Positions 23,210-35,900 of a stretch of 64,000 bases of DNA are shown piece by piece; position 1 is the stretch's first letter, and each line of letters starts with the position of its first letter. The translations under genes and the position numbers were made by a program. A model generated the notes under the pieces. That model did no database searches. It was not told the origin of the DNA and saw only the letters and a program-made list of their open reading frames with translations. The stretch lies in NCBI RefSeq assembly GCF_003672135.1, contig NC_039517.1, positions 3,162,001-3,226,000 on the forward strand. Direction: 5' to 3'. The DNA comes from Ooceraea biroi (Eukaryota; Arthropoda; Insecta; Hymenoptera; Formicidae).

Positions 23210-26200
23210 TTAAGGGGAAGCTGGAGTTGCTAGTGAACTGTTTTTTCACTATAGCGATGGTAATTGCAGTTTCGAAAATTCTCTTTATTGCTTGTGCAGA
23301 ATAAAAAATCCTTTTCCACAAATGAAGTATAGATAGAAAGAAAGCCCGCTCTACAGGACTTTATACTCAAAATGGAAAAAAGTTAAAAACTTGCATTTGT
23401 CTTTTCTAACTTTTTTCCATTTTGAATATAAAGTCAGAATTCTGTGTTCTCCTGTATTCTAACCTCTAATCCTAAAGGAAAACACAGAATTCTCTTTTAT
23501 GACGCTTCGAAAGTCACTTCGAAAAGCATCCTCATATTCCTTAATTGTGTCCAAACACCGTTCAACGGCGATTTTGTGCGTACAAATTGCCAAATTGGTG
23601 TAAAAAGCATTTTATTGTGCAAATATTGTGCGATGGCAGCACCATCGCGAAGAAGTTCACTATAGCGATGGTAATTGCAGTTTCGAAAATTCTTTTTATT
23701 GCTTGTGCAGAATAAAAATCCTTTTCCACAACTGAAGTATAGATAGAAAGAAAGTTCGTTCTACAGGACTTTATACCCAAAATGGAAAAAAGTTAAAAAC
23801 TTGCATTTGCCTTTTCTACCTTTTTCCATTTTGAATATAAAGTCAGAATTCTGTGTTCTCCTGTATTCTAACCTCTAATCCTAAAGGAAAACACAGAATT
23901 CTCTTTTATGACGCTTCGAAAGTCACTTCGAAAAGCATTCTCATATTCCTTAATTGTGTCCAAACACCGTTCAACGGCGATTTTGTGCGTACAAATTGCC
24001 AAATTTGTGTAAAAAGCATTTTATTGTGCAAATATTGTGCGATGGCAGCACCATCGCGAAGAAGTTCACTATAGCGATGGTAATTGCAGTTTCGAAAATT
24101 CTTTTTATTGCTTGTGCAGAATAAAAATCCTTTTCCACAAATGAAGGATAGATAGAAAGAAAGCCCGCTCTACAGGACTTTATACCCAAAATGGAAAAAA
24201 GTGAAAAACTTGCATTTGTCTTTTCCAACTTTTTTCCATTTTGAATATAAAGTCAGAATTCTGTGTTCTCCTGTATTCTAACCTCTAATCCTAAAGGAAA
24301 ACACAGAATTCTCTTTTATGACGCTTCGAAAGTCACTTCGAAAAGCATCCTCATATTCCTTAATTGTGTCCAAACACCGTTCAACGGCGATTTTGTGCGT
24401 ACAAATTGCCAAATTTGTGTAAAAAGCATTTTATTGTGCAAATATTGTGCGATGGCAGCACCATCGCGAAGAAGTTCACTATAGCGATGGTAATTGCAGT
24501 TTCGAAAATTCTCTTTATTGCTTGTGCAGAATAAAAAATCCTTTTCCACAAATGAAGTATAGATAGAAAGAAAGCCCGCTCTACAGGACTTTATACCCAA
24601 AATGGAAAAAAGTTAAAAACTTGCATTTGTCTTTTCCAACTTTTTTCCATTTTGAATATAAAGTCAGAATTCTGTGTTCTCCTGTATTCTAACCTCTAAT
24701 CCTAAAGGAAAACACAGAATTCTCTTTTATGACGCTTCGAAAGTCACTTCGAAAAGCATCCTCATATTCCTTAATTGTGTCCAAACACCGTTCAACGGCG
24801 ATTTTGTGCGTACAAATTGCCAAATTTGTGTAAAAAGCATTTTATTGTGCAAATATTATGCGATGGCAGCACCATCGCGAAGAAGTTCACTATAGCGATG
24901 GTAATTGCAGTTTCGAAAATTCTCTTTATTGCTTGTGCAGAATAAAAAATCCTTTTCCACAAAAGAAGTATAGATAGAAAGAAAGCCCGCTCTACAGGAC
25001 TTTATACCCAAAATGGAAAAAAGTTAAAAACTTGCATTTGTCTTTTCCAACTTTTTTCCATTTTGAATATAAAGTCAGAATTCTGTGTTCTCCTGTATTC
25101 TAACCTCTAATCCTAAAGGAAAACACAGAATTCTCTTTTATGACGCTTCGAAAGTCACTTCGAAAAGCATCCTCATATTCCTTAATTGTGTCCAAACACC
25201 GTTCAACGGCGATTTTGTGCGTACAAATTGCCAAATTTGTGTAAAAAGCATTTTATTGTGCAAATATTGTGCGATGGCAGCACCATCGCGAAGAAGTTCA
25301 CTATAGCGATGGTAATTGCAGTTTCGAAAATTCTCTTTATTGCTTGTGCAGAATAAAAAATCCTTTTCCACAAATGAAGTATAGATAGAAAGAAAGCCCG
25401 CTCTACAGGACTTTATACCCAAAATGGAAAAAAGTTAAAAACTTGCATTTGTCTTTTCCAACTTTTTTCCATTTTGAATATAAAGTCAGAATTCTGTGTT
25501 CTCCTGTATTCTAACCTCTAATCCTAAAGGAAAACACAGAATTCTCTTTTATGACGCTTCGAAAGTCACTTCGAAAAGCATCCTCATATTCCTTAATTGT
25601 GTCCAAACACCGTTCAACGGCGATTTTGTGCGTACAAATTGCCAAATTTGTGTAAAAAGCATTTTATTGTGCAAATATTATGCGATGGCAGCACCATCGC
25701 GAAGAAGTTCACTATAGCGATGGTAATTGCAGTTTCGAAAATTCTCTTTATTGCTTGTGCAGAATAAAAAATCCTTTTCCACAAATGAAGTATAGATAGA
25801 AAGAAAGTCCGCTCTACAGGACTTTATACTCAAAATGGAAAAAAGTTAAAAACTTGCATTTGTCTTTTCCAACTTTTTTCCATTTTGAATATAAAGTCAG
25901 AATTCTGTGTTCTCCTGTATTCTAACCTCTAATCCTAAAGGAAAACACAGAATTCTCTTTTATGACGCTTCTAAAGTCACATCGAAAAGCATCCTCATAT
26001 TCCTTAATTGTGTCCAAACACCGTTCAACGGCGATTTTGTGCGTACAAATTGCCAAATTTGTGTAAAAAGCATTTTATTGTGCAAATATTGTGCGATGGC
26101 AGCACCATCGCGAAGAAGTTCACTATAGCGATGGTAATTGCAGTTTCGAAAATTCTCTTTGTTGCTTGTGCAGAATAAAAATTCCTTTTCCACAAATGAA

Positions 26201-26455
26201 GTATAGATAGAAAGAAAGTCCGCTCTACAGGACTTTATATTCAAAATGGAAAAAAGTTAGAAAAGACAAATGCAAGTTTTTAACTTTTTTCCATTTTGAA
26301 TATAAAGTCCTGTAGAGCGGGCTTTCTTTCCATCTATACTTCATTTGTGGAAAAGGATTTTTTATTCTGCACGAGCAATAAAGAGAATTTTCGAAACTGC
26401 AATTACCATCGCTATAGTGAAAAAATAGTTCACTAGCAACTCCAGCATCCCTTAA
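23210..26455. mobile_element. TTAA-flanked array element (family A), about 7 units, 3.2 kb
   Basis: The edges are TTAAGGGGAAGCTGGAGTTG and CAACTCCAGCATCCCTTAA; the right edge has one C fewer than other copies. Seven direct units start at about 23436, 23846, 24256, 24667, 25078, 25489 and 25900, with periods of 409, 410 and then 411 bp four times. The last five units are nearly identical, which points to recent expansion or homogenisation. Units 4 and 6 share a G-to-A change (ATTATGCG at ~24855 and ~25677) that units 3, 5 and 7 lack, suggesting an 822-bp dimeric higher-order unit. Terminal parts are inverted, as in the other copies. A 73-aa frame starting MFSCILTSNPKGKHR recurs in every unit; it is more likely a consequence of repetition than a gene. 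The element fills most of the space between the divergent PhK-gamma and CCDC93 genes. Confidence 0.85.
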
Positions 26456-26924
26456 TAATGTATAGACGTTGACCATCATTTGCACATCTTTACTATGACA
26501 AAAAGAAAACCAGAAGTTGGTAACTTTGGCCATGTAGTTCGCCTTGCGATGGAGAGATGTCGCTAGTTGGTAAATTCGATGGTCGAACAGCTGTGTGTTA
26601 GTTATTTAGAGTTAATGGCGGAGCACGATACACATGCTCTGTTTCTGTGTAGTTTAATTAATTTGTTAGTTGATAAGTTGTTGTGTTGTATCGGCGGGCG
26701 CACAAAACCCAATTGCCTTAAGGCAGGGTAATTTTTATTTCGAATAAAAAAAAAGTCGAACAGCTGTCAAATGCTGGAGGGCTGATGTGGAAAGTGCGAA
26801 ATGTCCGAATCTCGAGAATTGAGGTTGACAGATGATGCTAAATCGAAATAAATTAATCCGCTGTTGAAGTTGGACTTTACATGTGTGTGTTAAATAAATA
26901 GTGTGCTGTTTGAAAAATTGCATT
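26456..26924 (+). promoter_or_regulatory. Probable promoter and 5' UTR region of CCDC93
   Basis: About 470 bp separate the TTAA element from the CCDC93 start codon. No TATA box stands out. Assignment rests only on position. Confidence 0.35.
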
Positions 26925-29766
26925 ATGTTGAACGACGTGTCTAAAAGATTACCAAAAAGTTCCGAAAGTACGGAGGTAAATATTTCATTAGAAATTAATA
27001 AAATGCGACTGAAACTGCATTAAAATTAATTAAGCATTAATTAATATTACTGATAAATTGAAATTATAAATTGTTAGGCTGATGTACGCGAAGATGAGGA
27101 ACAAGCCACCAAATTTCAAGAGATCATTGACTTGCTCGTCGCAGCAGGCTACTTCAGAGCGCGGATAAAGGGCTTGTCAAATTTTGACAAGGTTCGTAAA
27201 TTATTCTCAGTATTTAGTTTGTAGAGCTTATGGAGAGATTCAAAAATGATGTGTTCAATCAGGTGGTCGGTGGTATGACTTGGTGTATAGAATCATGCAA
27301 CTTTGATGTAGACGTGGATCTACTTTTCCAAGAGAATCTCACGATTGGTCAGAAAATGTACGTTTATCATATTATATTGTGATAACTTCTAAACAATTTA
27401 GATTTTTTAATTAGTTTTGTTTTAATATATGACAAAATATAAATGTTTTAATGAAATACATTGCAGTTCTTTGACGGAGAAAATTGTGGTCATGCTTCTC
27501 AAAATGAACTGTCCACACCGAATAGAGCCACATCAGATACAAGGTTTAGACTGTATCCATATATTCCCAGTTATTCAGTGGTTGGTAAAACGTTCTATGG
27601 AAATGCGACAGGAAATGGCAGGCTTTGTGAGATCTTTTGCGTTGAATCAATTTCATAAAAAGCACTCGTTCAGTGAAGATGCTGAGATTGGAGCGACAGC
27701 CAACGAGAACGTCATTAGGAATTTACGTTTAGTCAAGGTACGATTTACTTCTAGAAGCATACTGCAGATACGATTAACACGTAGCAATTCTTTCTGGGCT
27801 TATCGTAGAAAGCGTACGAACCGCGACGTTTGTTCAAGCAAAAGGAAGGTTTCATCAAAGATAAATCAAGCAGATTTATTGGTACAGTATTGGAATATGA
27901 AGCACTCTTTGATGTTGTTAAAAATACGACGACAACGTCCTCAGAATCGAAAAGTAATGATCCAAAATACGAATCGAGTAACGAAAAGAGTGAAAAGGTA
28001 TTGTAAAATCGGATTTAACTTATTTTATTCTAATAACGTGTACGATAATTATTGAAAAGCTCATGTACAATAATCGATGCCTTTTTAGAATACTACTGAA
28101 GAGATTACTGCTGCTCTGGCTATCATCGAAGAAAATACGGTACGTGAAAAGTTGTGTTATGTCAAAATTGGCTTGAAATCAATTACACTTTTAGTTATTT
28201 TATTTTATTTATTATTTTATCATTTTTATCATTATTAAAATTTTTAATCTGATTAAATGTTTATTGATTACGATTATTATCCAGGCGCGTTTAAGCATGA
28301 GCACGGTCGGAAACATCGTTGGTATACAGGCGCAAGAAATCGCCAAAGTGGCAGAAAAATATGCAGCCATGTCTACCTCTGAAACGGAGGTAAATTCTTT
28401 TTGCACGTAGTATATTCTGCAATATTATTTGCTCAAGCTAATGTTATAATGAATCTACGCCATCGTTATGAATGTAGGATAACGGAGTCACTGGCTCGTC
28501 CCGTGCTTTGATCGCGTTGCAGAAGCAAAAAGCAACATTGCAATCTAAAGTTAACAAATTGAGCAAAGAGAGAGACAACTTGTCGGATAAACTTACTGAA
28601 ACAGTGGAAAAGACGAAACAGCATCGCGAAAAGAGAGAGGCCATCGAGCGCTCGTTTAAAAAAATTCAGGAAGTTAGAATTAATGATAACGACAGGTATT
28701 TAATTAGAAATAATATCAGGAAAGTTTGTTAATCATAAAATTCCTACATATTTATTTTTCATATTTATTATGCCAAATAAAAGCTACCACGTTGCTTCCA
28801 GTGTTTTCAAACGATTAGAGGAGCTTCTCACAGTACTTGACGGATTGAAAGAACAGGAACACAATTTCCGAGAACACTGCAAGTCTGATCTGAATCTCTT
28901 TCGGGACATGTTGCAAGAGATTGAAGATGGTGCTCCAGCGGAAGAGGAGGATCGCGTTAAAGAGTACGAGGAGCAAAAGGAAGCTGTCGCGCGAATGCGA
29001 TTGCAGCTGGCTAAAAAGAACAGAACCATCGCCTCTTTGACTAGGCAATTGGACGATGTTCCTGGACGTTCTGAATTGACGCAATACCAACGGCGTTTCA
29101 TGGAACTCTACAATCAAGGTGAATTTTGGAACATTTATATTCATGAATGTAAAATTAATCCCCTATTTAAGAATGATTTTTTTTCGAGAGAGAAATTTCG
29201 GTAAAAAGAAATATATTGTTGTAGTTTCTGCCAAGCATAAGGAAACGAAGCAATATTACACGTTGTATAATACCATGGATGATACGAAGCTGTATCTGAG
29301 TAAGGAATTGACGTTGCTAAATTCCATCCAAGATAACTATAACGAGTACGTACTATAATGATGTTAAAGTATCCATTATATTAAGTGTTCCTTATACATA
29401 TATAAATTGACGTACTTTACGATAGGGCTATGGCATCAGCAAGCGGCAAAGAACAATTTTTGAAACAATTCGAGAACATTGTGGCCGGAGTAAAACGTAA
29501 TAAAGCCATGGTAACACATAGAAGAATATATCGTACTTATTATTATTATATAGACGACGAGCGCTTGAAGAACAATCCGATGTTGAAAATAATTTTTCAC
29601 TTAGGTGGAGAAACGGTGCGTCGATGAGAAAAATAGGCGAGACGCTCTTAGTCGGCAACTCGTCACGCTTGTGGAACAGCAACGTAAATACGTTGCTGCA
29701 GTCAGACAGCTCACAATCGAGTGTCGCAGAAATGAAGCGTTGCTAGCTCAACTACGCGGTCCATAG
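26925..29766 (+). CDS. CCDC93: Coiled-coil domain-containing protein 93 (CCC/Commander complex)
   Basis: Scaffold subunit of the COMMD-CCDC22-CCDC93 (CCC) complex, which works with retriever and WASH to recycle membrane proteins from endosomes. Twelve exons join in phase: 26925-26975, 27078-27191, 27263-27357, 27467-27737, 27809-27997, 28089-28139, 28285-28389, 28478-28695, 28802-29118, 29225-29345, 29426-29510, 29605-29766, giving 592 aa (human about 630). The N-terminal calponin-homology-like domain shows the family words LLVAAGYFRARIKGLS and FDKVVGGMTWCI, then CPHRIEPHQIQGLDCIHIFP. The rest, from about residue 275, is largely coiled coil, including QYQRRFMELYNQ, HKETKQYYTLYNTMDD and LLNSIQDNYNEAMASASGK, all conserved in vertebrates. 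Introns are short (28-29 kb region, mostly 70-150 bp). The start is the first in-frame ATG in an exon ending STE|GTAAAT. PhK-gamma is divergent upstream; the amino-acid transporter converges downstream. Very secure. Confidence 0.95.
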
Positions 29767-30304
29767 ATTCTGACTTCACAGATACGAGCCAGGTGTGAGT
29801 CGGATGGAAGTAATCCCTCCGTCTAGGAGGAGGACAGGAGTAGGGAAGTAAGGAGTCTTCTAATTTTCCCATGTGTTTACGTAAAAATAGAGCCAGAAAA
29901 TGGAATACAATCATTGTTTCAGCATACTCTGCTTTGCTGATTTATTTAACAAAGTTTTGCACGTGGTAAATTTACATTGTTAGTAGAAAATGATGCAGTA
30001 TATATATATATGTAGGTATGTACACGTACGTACGTATGTATGCATAAAAGGTAAAAACCACGAATGCACACGGTCTAACGGCATGTACATTTGTATTGCT
30101 TTCAACAACAGGAAGAGCGACAATAATTCTCGTGTGTTGTTAATTCTTGCCCCAACGAGATTTTATTCCGTTTTCTTGTTTTCATCAGCCGTAAATCACA
30201 AAACGAATACTACGAAAGTTATATGGTGATATAATAGCTTATACATCGCGCGTTGTATATACATAGTTTTTTCTTTTTTTCTACTTTACAAATAGAAGTC
30301 CAGA

Positions 30305-30310
30305 AATAAA
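30305..30310 (+). terminator. Candidate polyadenylation signal for CCDC93
   Basis: AATAAA about 540 bp past the CCDC93 stop codon, followed by T-rich sequence (30320-30375). Plausible but unproven. Confidence 0.4.
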
Positions 30311-32198
30311 GGCACATCCGGTCTAATATATTTGTCTCTCTATTCTTTTCTCTTTTTCTTCATATCTATTTTTCTTGAACAACTGTAGAAGTCTGTCAAT
30401 GTTCTTATATATTTTTATATAAAGTATATATATTCTTCCGAAAATAGGACTCGATGAGTTGCATTTCGAAGAAGATACCTCGCGCTGGTTTATTGTCAAG
30501 ACATTAATGGTTTTTCACTATAATAGTCCCGATATTAGGTAAATTTTGATTATTCGATGGTGTATAAAACTGATCTGTGGACAGATAAATTGCGAGCCTT
30601 TCTTTAATACTGCGTTTAAAAGAGACATATCTGAAAATTGCGAAAACTGCAATAAATAAATATACATATATATATATATATACACACATACATATACATA
30701 TATATAATCTTTCATAGAAAAGCTGTTTGCAGTCTTTTCATTTGCGTAATCCTACAAAGATCCACTTTTCCGAAGACGTACAAATCGAGATTATTGCTAA
30801 TTATCGAACACATAGCATACAAGTTAATCATCGAGATGGATCAACAGTTTCGTATTTTGTGTGAGCTTCGCTTTCAATAATAATAGGATCTTAATCTTTA
30901 CTCTCTACTCGAGTTACGAAATAATTTTGGCAAGTTTTATTAATTTTTTTTATTTATTCTTTTCTCTGCCGATGGACGATACGTGGCGATAAAAATACCT
31001 AAATACTCATCTCTTCTATTTCCGGTTACTATTTTTCCATCGGTTGATGTTGAGGATTAAATGGACATCTTCCGTTCTCGCGACGACAAGATCAGTCGAT
31101 GTCGTTACTTCGCATGCTGACGAAACGCTGTGCGCGATGGAGTCCCGCGTTCTTACTTACAGACTAGCAAATGTGCATCACGACATTATTACATCTACGC
31201 ATCCTCCTACCTACTACTCTTAATGAATTAATCTTCTTTGTACGATTTCGTGCATCATGCACTAGGAACAGATCAGCGATTTGCGACGCAATTACGTCGA
31301 CCGTTCATCACATCGATATTACTTTGCAAGCATTCGTGTTTGGCATTCGCGAGAACAACCGAGTCCCTCTGATACCATTTGGATAACGATGCGATAGTCA
31401 AGGAAAACCAGTGTGACGCTCAATCGGTTTGTTTCTCCCGCAGAGCGTAGCAGATCTCGTCTTATAGTTTCAGACAGCTCGGCTTGCTCGCTGACCGTAA
31501 TAGTTCGCAACGGCTAGGTGAAGTGTACCGATCAGCTTCCTAGAGTTTTGAAAATGAAGTGATGACTTTGCTCGACAGGCATCGGCATCGACAAGCCGCA
31601 CTAATACTTTGCACAGAATTATATTTGCACATGTATGGAATCTCTCCGCTTGATGGAAATTCGTGTTGTCATATGGCCCGCATGAACATACGTTTGTGTC
31701 TGAGTCTACAATCCCTAATGATAATCTGAACGTATCTAATAATCGAGCCATATGGTTTACGATAACAAAACATGATATTCGTGTATTTTATATACACATA
31801 TACATATGTATATATATATCTATATATATATAGGCGTACAAAGTTAGGTGTGTACAACTAGAAAATATCGCTATTTATGCTATTCTAAAAAACCGTCCTG
31901 CAGTTGTCAAGATTGCAAAAAGATTGCGTGCGTACAGTCGACATAACAAACAATGAAAAGAAGAAAATGATGTAAATATTATATTCGTCATTAATGTGCT
32001 AACTGAATCTCTACCCTGGAGACCAGTATGATGATGAGTTCACACATTCTGATTCTATTAAAATATATAATAATTATGAAGTAAAACGCTAAAATTGCGT
32101 CAAATACAAAGCGATTCAAGATTCTACTCCTAAAAGATCCTGTTCATAGTTAAGAGTATTAAATTGGTGCCAAACAGTGATCAAAACGATATATATCT

Positions 32199-32204
32199 TT
32201 TATT
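32199..32204 (-). terminator. Candidate polyadenylation signal for the SLC36 transporter
   Basis: TTTATT on the plus strand reads AATAAA on the minus strand, about 730 bp past the stop codon. Other AT-rich candidates are nearby. Confidence 0.25.
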
Positions 32205-32930
32205 AAATTTTGCTTTAAATAGAATTTCAAATCTAGAATTTTTCAGAGAAATATAAATCGGCAAATGTCTTCTATTCTATGAAAAGTCAATTGAAGACTA
32301 GTTAAAATTTTTTCTCTTTTTCTCTCAATTATGTAATACTATTTTCAACTTTGTTTGATAGACACGACACTTTTTGCACCAACGTAATATAATACTCTAT
32401 TTTGCTATAAATAATGCTGATCCTGCGAGGTCATTCGTGCGAGAATGATGATAAATTATTAAGATACGCAATATGAGAAATGACTTGTTGAATTTTTTCG
32501 ATCGACCGTACGCACTCATGCCTCGACTGTACACGATGCGCGTAATACTAATCTACCTATCATTAAAAAATGATAAATGAGAACTCGGTCGCGCGAAGAC
32601 TCTTATGGGTGTCTTCGTTGTTGTCATTGTCATTGTCGCAGTCGCAGTCGTTTTGCTACCGACAGAAAAGGTGCAAGACCCGAAAACTCGAGGGCGAGCC
32701 TGGACCTCGAGGTCCGTCTGCCGAGGCGTCACTTCGTCCGATCGTCACGCATTCGTCGTCGCGCTTGCCGCCGCGCTCGTTTTCGAGCCATCGCGATCGA
32801 TTCCACGCAAGAGGAATCCGTCCAGCGCGTTGACGTTCCGTCGATACTCGTCATCCGAGGAACTGGTCGGACGACGAGTGGTATTCGCGAGCGGCCGCCG
32901 TGGGCCGCATCTCGCGTCGAGTCCGACGCC

Positions 32931-35900
32931 TCAATAGCCTTGCGAGATCTCCTGTATGCTGACATACGTGCCGGTAACGAAGCCCAACATGCCGAAGGCG
33001 ATGATAGCGATGTTCTTCCACAGCCGCCAGTTCCACTTGCCGAGGCCGTCCTCTTGCTCCCAGACAGTTACCAGCTCGATGACCGACGGGAACATGAGGC
33101 CCAGGGTTGACAAGCACACGGCTCCGACGAGAGAGATGAACGGGCCCAGATTGGGGATTGCGACCGCCACGCTGACGGTGAAGATTACTAACAAGATACG
33201 GAGGCAGTACTCGCCGAGTAATCGCCGGGAGCCGAAGTACATCTTGAGGTTCTTCCAGATAATCTCCATGGGCACGTAGAACTGGAGTCCATAAGTAAGG
33301 AAGATTGCGATGGCGATCATGACCTTAGCGGACTGCGCCAGCGTCTCGTCCTGCGGGGGATTGAGCGTTATGGAAGCCTTCGTGCTCTCACCGTATTTCC
33401 AGTAGCCGAAGAAGCCAACAGTGCTGTACAACAACACGACGAAAAACATGCCCGTATTCAGGACACCTGGGCAGCCGATGAAGTGCGTCGGGGTCTTCAT
33501 GTTGTTCTCCAGTGGCATCACCTGGACACAAGTAATTTGGTGATTAACTGACGAAAACGATGCATCATCTCGTCGCCACATTACGTTATGTGAAAGAAGA
33601 ACGTTTCGCGGAATTTGAACAATACCCATTCAGTGTTCGTTTTTAAGTTGAAATATATATATCACAAAATTGCTGCGCAATCAAAGTTACGAAACGTGAT
33701 TTGACGTGTCAGTTGACACGTTGCGGATACCCAAGGCGATCACGTGTCTACGTTTCAGCGCAGACGAAGGCGTGCCATTTAGTTTACGCGAGCCGATGCT
33801 TCGAACAATCGAACACAACCGTTAAGTGTTCGGACGTGTCTAGCAGCTGAATGTACAGTTATTTTTGTCGCGCAATGTGGTAATATTCACCTCTGCGGTG
33901 ATTGTACCGTAAGCAATCGCGCTTTGAGCAAGATTTATTTCGCAATTGTAGCTTAATTGCAGTTAGGGTGTCTTCATTTAATTTTTGACATCGGCAACGA
34001 TTCTATAATTAAAAATATTTTCGCTGCTCAAAGAAGGAGAGAGAAAGAGCTGGGATATAAATTATCAACGCGCGACTTTAATCTTGTCCGCTGCGTATGA
34101 TCTATATCATTAGTGTAACACGATAAACTTGATTATAATGTAGCATAAACTGTGTATACTTACGACACCGATGCCCTCGAGAGCGAAGATGGCAGTGCCA
34201 AAGAAGAGGGGCAGTTGAGACCAGCTTGAAAAGTTTGGCACGTCGCTGATGGTGGGTAGATCGTGAAAGATGTAATAAAAGGTAATGCCCATACCGACGG
34301 CGATCAAAATATTCGCTACCATTGAGAACGGCGCGAGGTACTTGAGATTCCTCACGAGCGAGAAGATGATCAATAGCGGTAACAACGCGACCATGTACAA
34401 TCGCAGATCCTGGTCGGTTTCCGTGTGATAGTCCACGACCTCCTTGAGATTACTCGAGATGAAGACAATGTACACGCAGCAGCAACCGATCAGATCGATC
34501 ACCAGGAAACAATTAATTGTCGCCCTAAAACAAATGACAGTTTATGTAAAAAAGTAATCAAACGAGATTTGTTCAGAAAGAGCGGTGATGCTGAAGTACT
34601 TTCAGTTGTAAAGCTCAAGGGAAGAAACGGCGTGATCTTTCAGATCATGGATGTCTTTTTGCCGTAATAAAGGACGTTGTAAGAGGCGAAAAATAACTAG
34701 GAGACTGCCTTAGATTTGAACTCGAACTTTCAGGGATCCCTGGTTCACACGCCTAGGTCTTAGGCTGTACGGCCAATACTCCTACTGTTGTGATCAACTT
34801 GTTTTCATTCCGATCCTCTCTATACGACCTATCAGTCTCGACTATCTTTCCAGATCTTACAGCTCGGCCAGCCTGACATTACATTCGTCCCCGAATGTCT
34901 CCAAATCGTCGGTTCACTCCACTTGAGTCCCTCCCAACCTCCATTTTTGGTTCACTCTTCTGAGTCCCTCCCAACCTCCATGTTGGTTCACTCCTCTGAG
35001 TCCTTCCCAATCTCCATGTTGGTTCACTCCTCTGAGTCCGTCCCGACCTCCATGTTCAGGCTTCACTACCGGCCAGCTGCTTCTCAACTCCCTCCTCTCC
35101 GAGGGGTAGCGGATGAATCTCAACTGTCTTCGAGGGGTAGCGGATTTTATCCCACTTCTGAATTGTAAGAGGCGAAAAATAACTAGGGGACTGCCTTAGA
35201 TTTGAACTCGAACTCTCCGGGATCCCTGGTTCACACGCCTAGGTCTTAGGCTGTACGGCCAATACTCCTACTGTTGTGATCAACTTGTTTTCATTCCGAT
35301 CCTCTCTATACGATCTGTCAGTCTCGACTATCTTTCCAGATCTTACAGCTCGGCCAGCCTGACATTACATTCGTCCCCGAATGTCTCCAAATCGTCGGTT
35401 CACTCCACTTGAGTCCCTCCCAACCTCCATTTTTGGTTCACTCTTCTGAGTCCCTCCCAACATCCATTTTTGGTTCACTCTTCTGAGTCCCTCCCAACAT
35501 CCATTTTTGGTTCACTCTTCTGAGTCCCTCCCAACCTCCATGTTGGTTCACTCCTCTGAGTCCGTCCCGACCTCCATGTTCAGGCTTCACTACCGGCCAG
35601 CTGCTTCTCAACTCCCTCCTCTCCGAGAGGTAGCGGATGAATTTCAACTGTCTTCGAGGGGTAGCGGATTTTATCCCACTTCTGAATTGTAAGAGGCGAA
35701 AAATAACTAGGGGACTGCCTTAGATTTGAACTCGAACTCTCCGGGATCCCTGGTTCACTCGCCTAGGTCTTAGGCTGTACGGCCAATACTCCTACTGTTG
35801 TGATCAACTTGTTTTCATTCCGATCCTCTCTATACGACCTGTCAGTCTCGACTATCTTTCCAGATCTTACAGCTCGGCCAGCCTGACATTACATTCGTCC

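Larger units (their letters stand above)
29767..32930. other. Convergent intergenic region with the 3' UTRs of CCDC93 and the transporter
   Basis: AT-rich, with short TA/CA microsatellite patches near 30000, 30660-30710 and 31790-31835. No conserved coding frame was found. Candidate poly(A) words are AATAAA at 30305-30310 (plus) and its complement at 32199-32204 (minus). The open frames around 32577-32940 on the plus strand include antisense of the transporter's last exon. Confidence 0.5.

Noticed and set aside
23444..26128. A 73-aa open frame (MFSCILTSNPKGKHR...) repeated in every family A unit
   Set aside because: It spans hairpin sequence, has no recognisable domain, and is kept only because the DNA units are near-identical; the opposite strand is equally open (94-aa frames).
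32577..33110. A 177-aa plus-strand open frame
   Set aside because: Its second half is antisense to the transporter's last exon and its composition is arginine-rich; no independent support.
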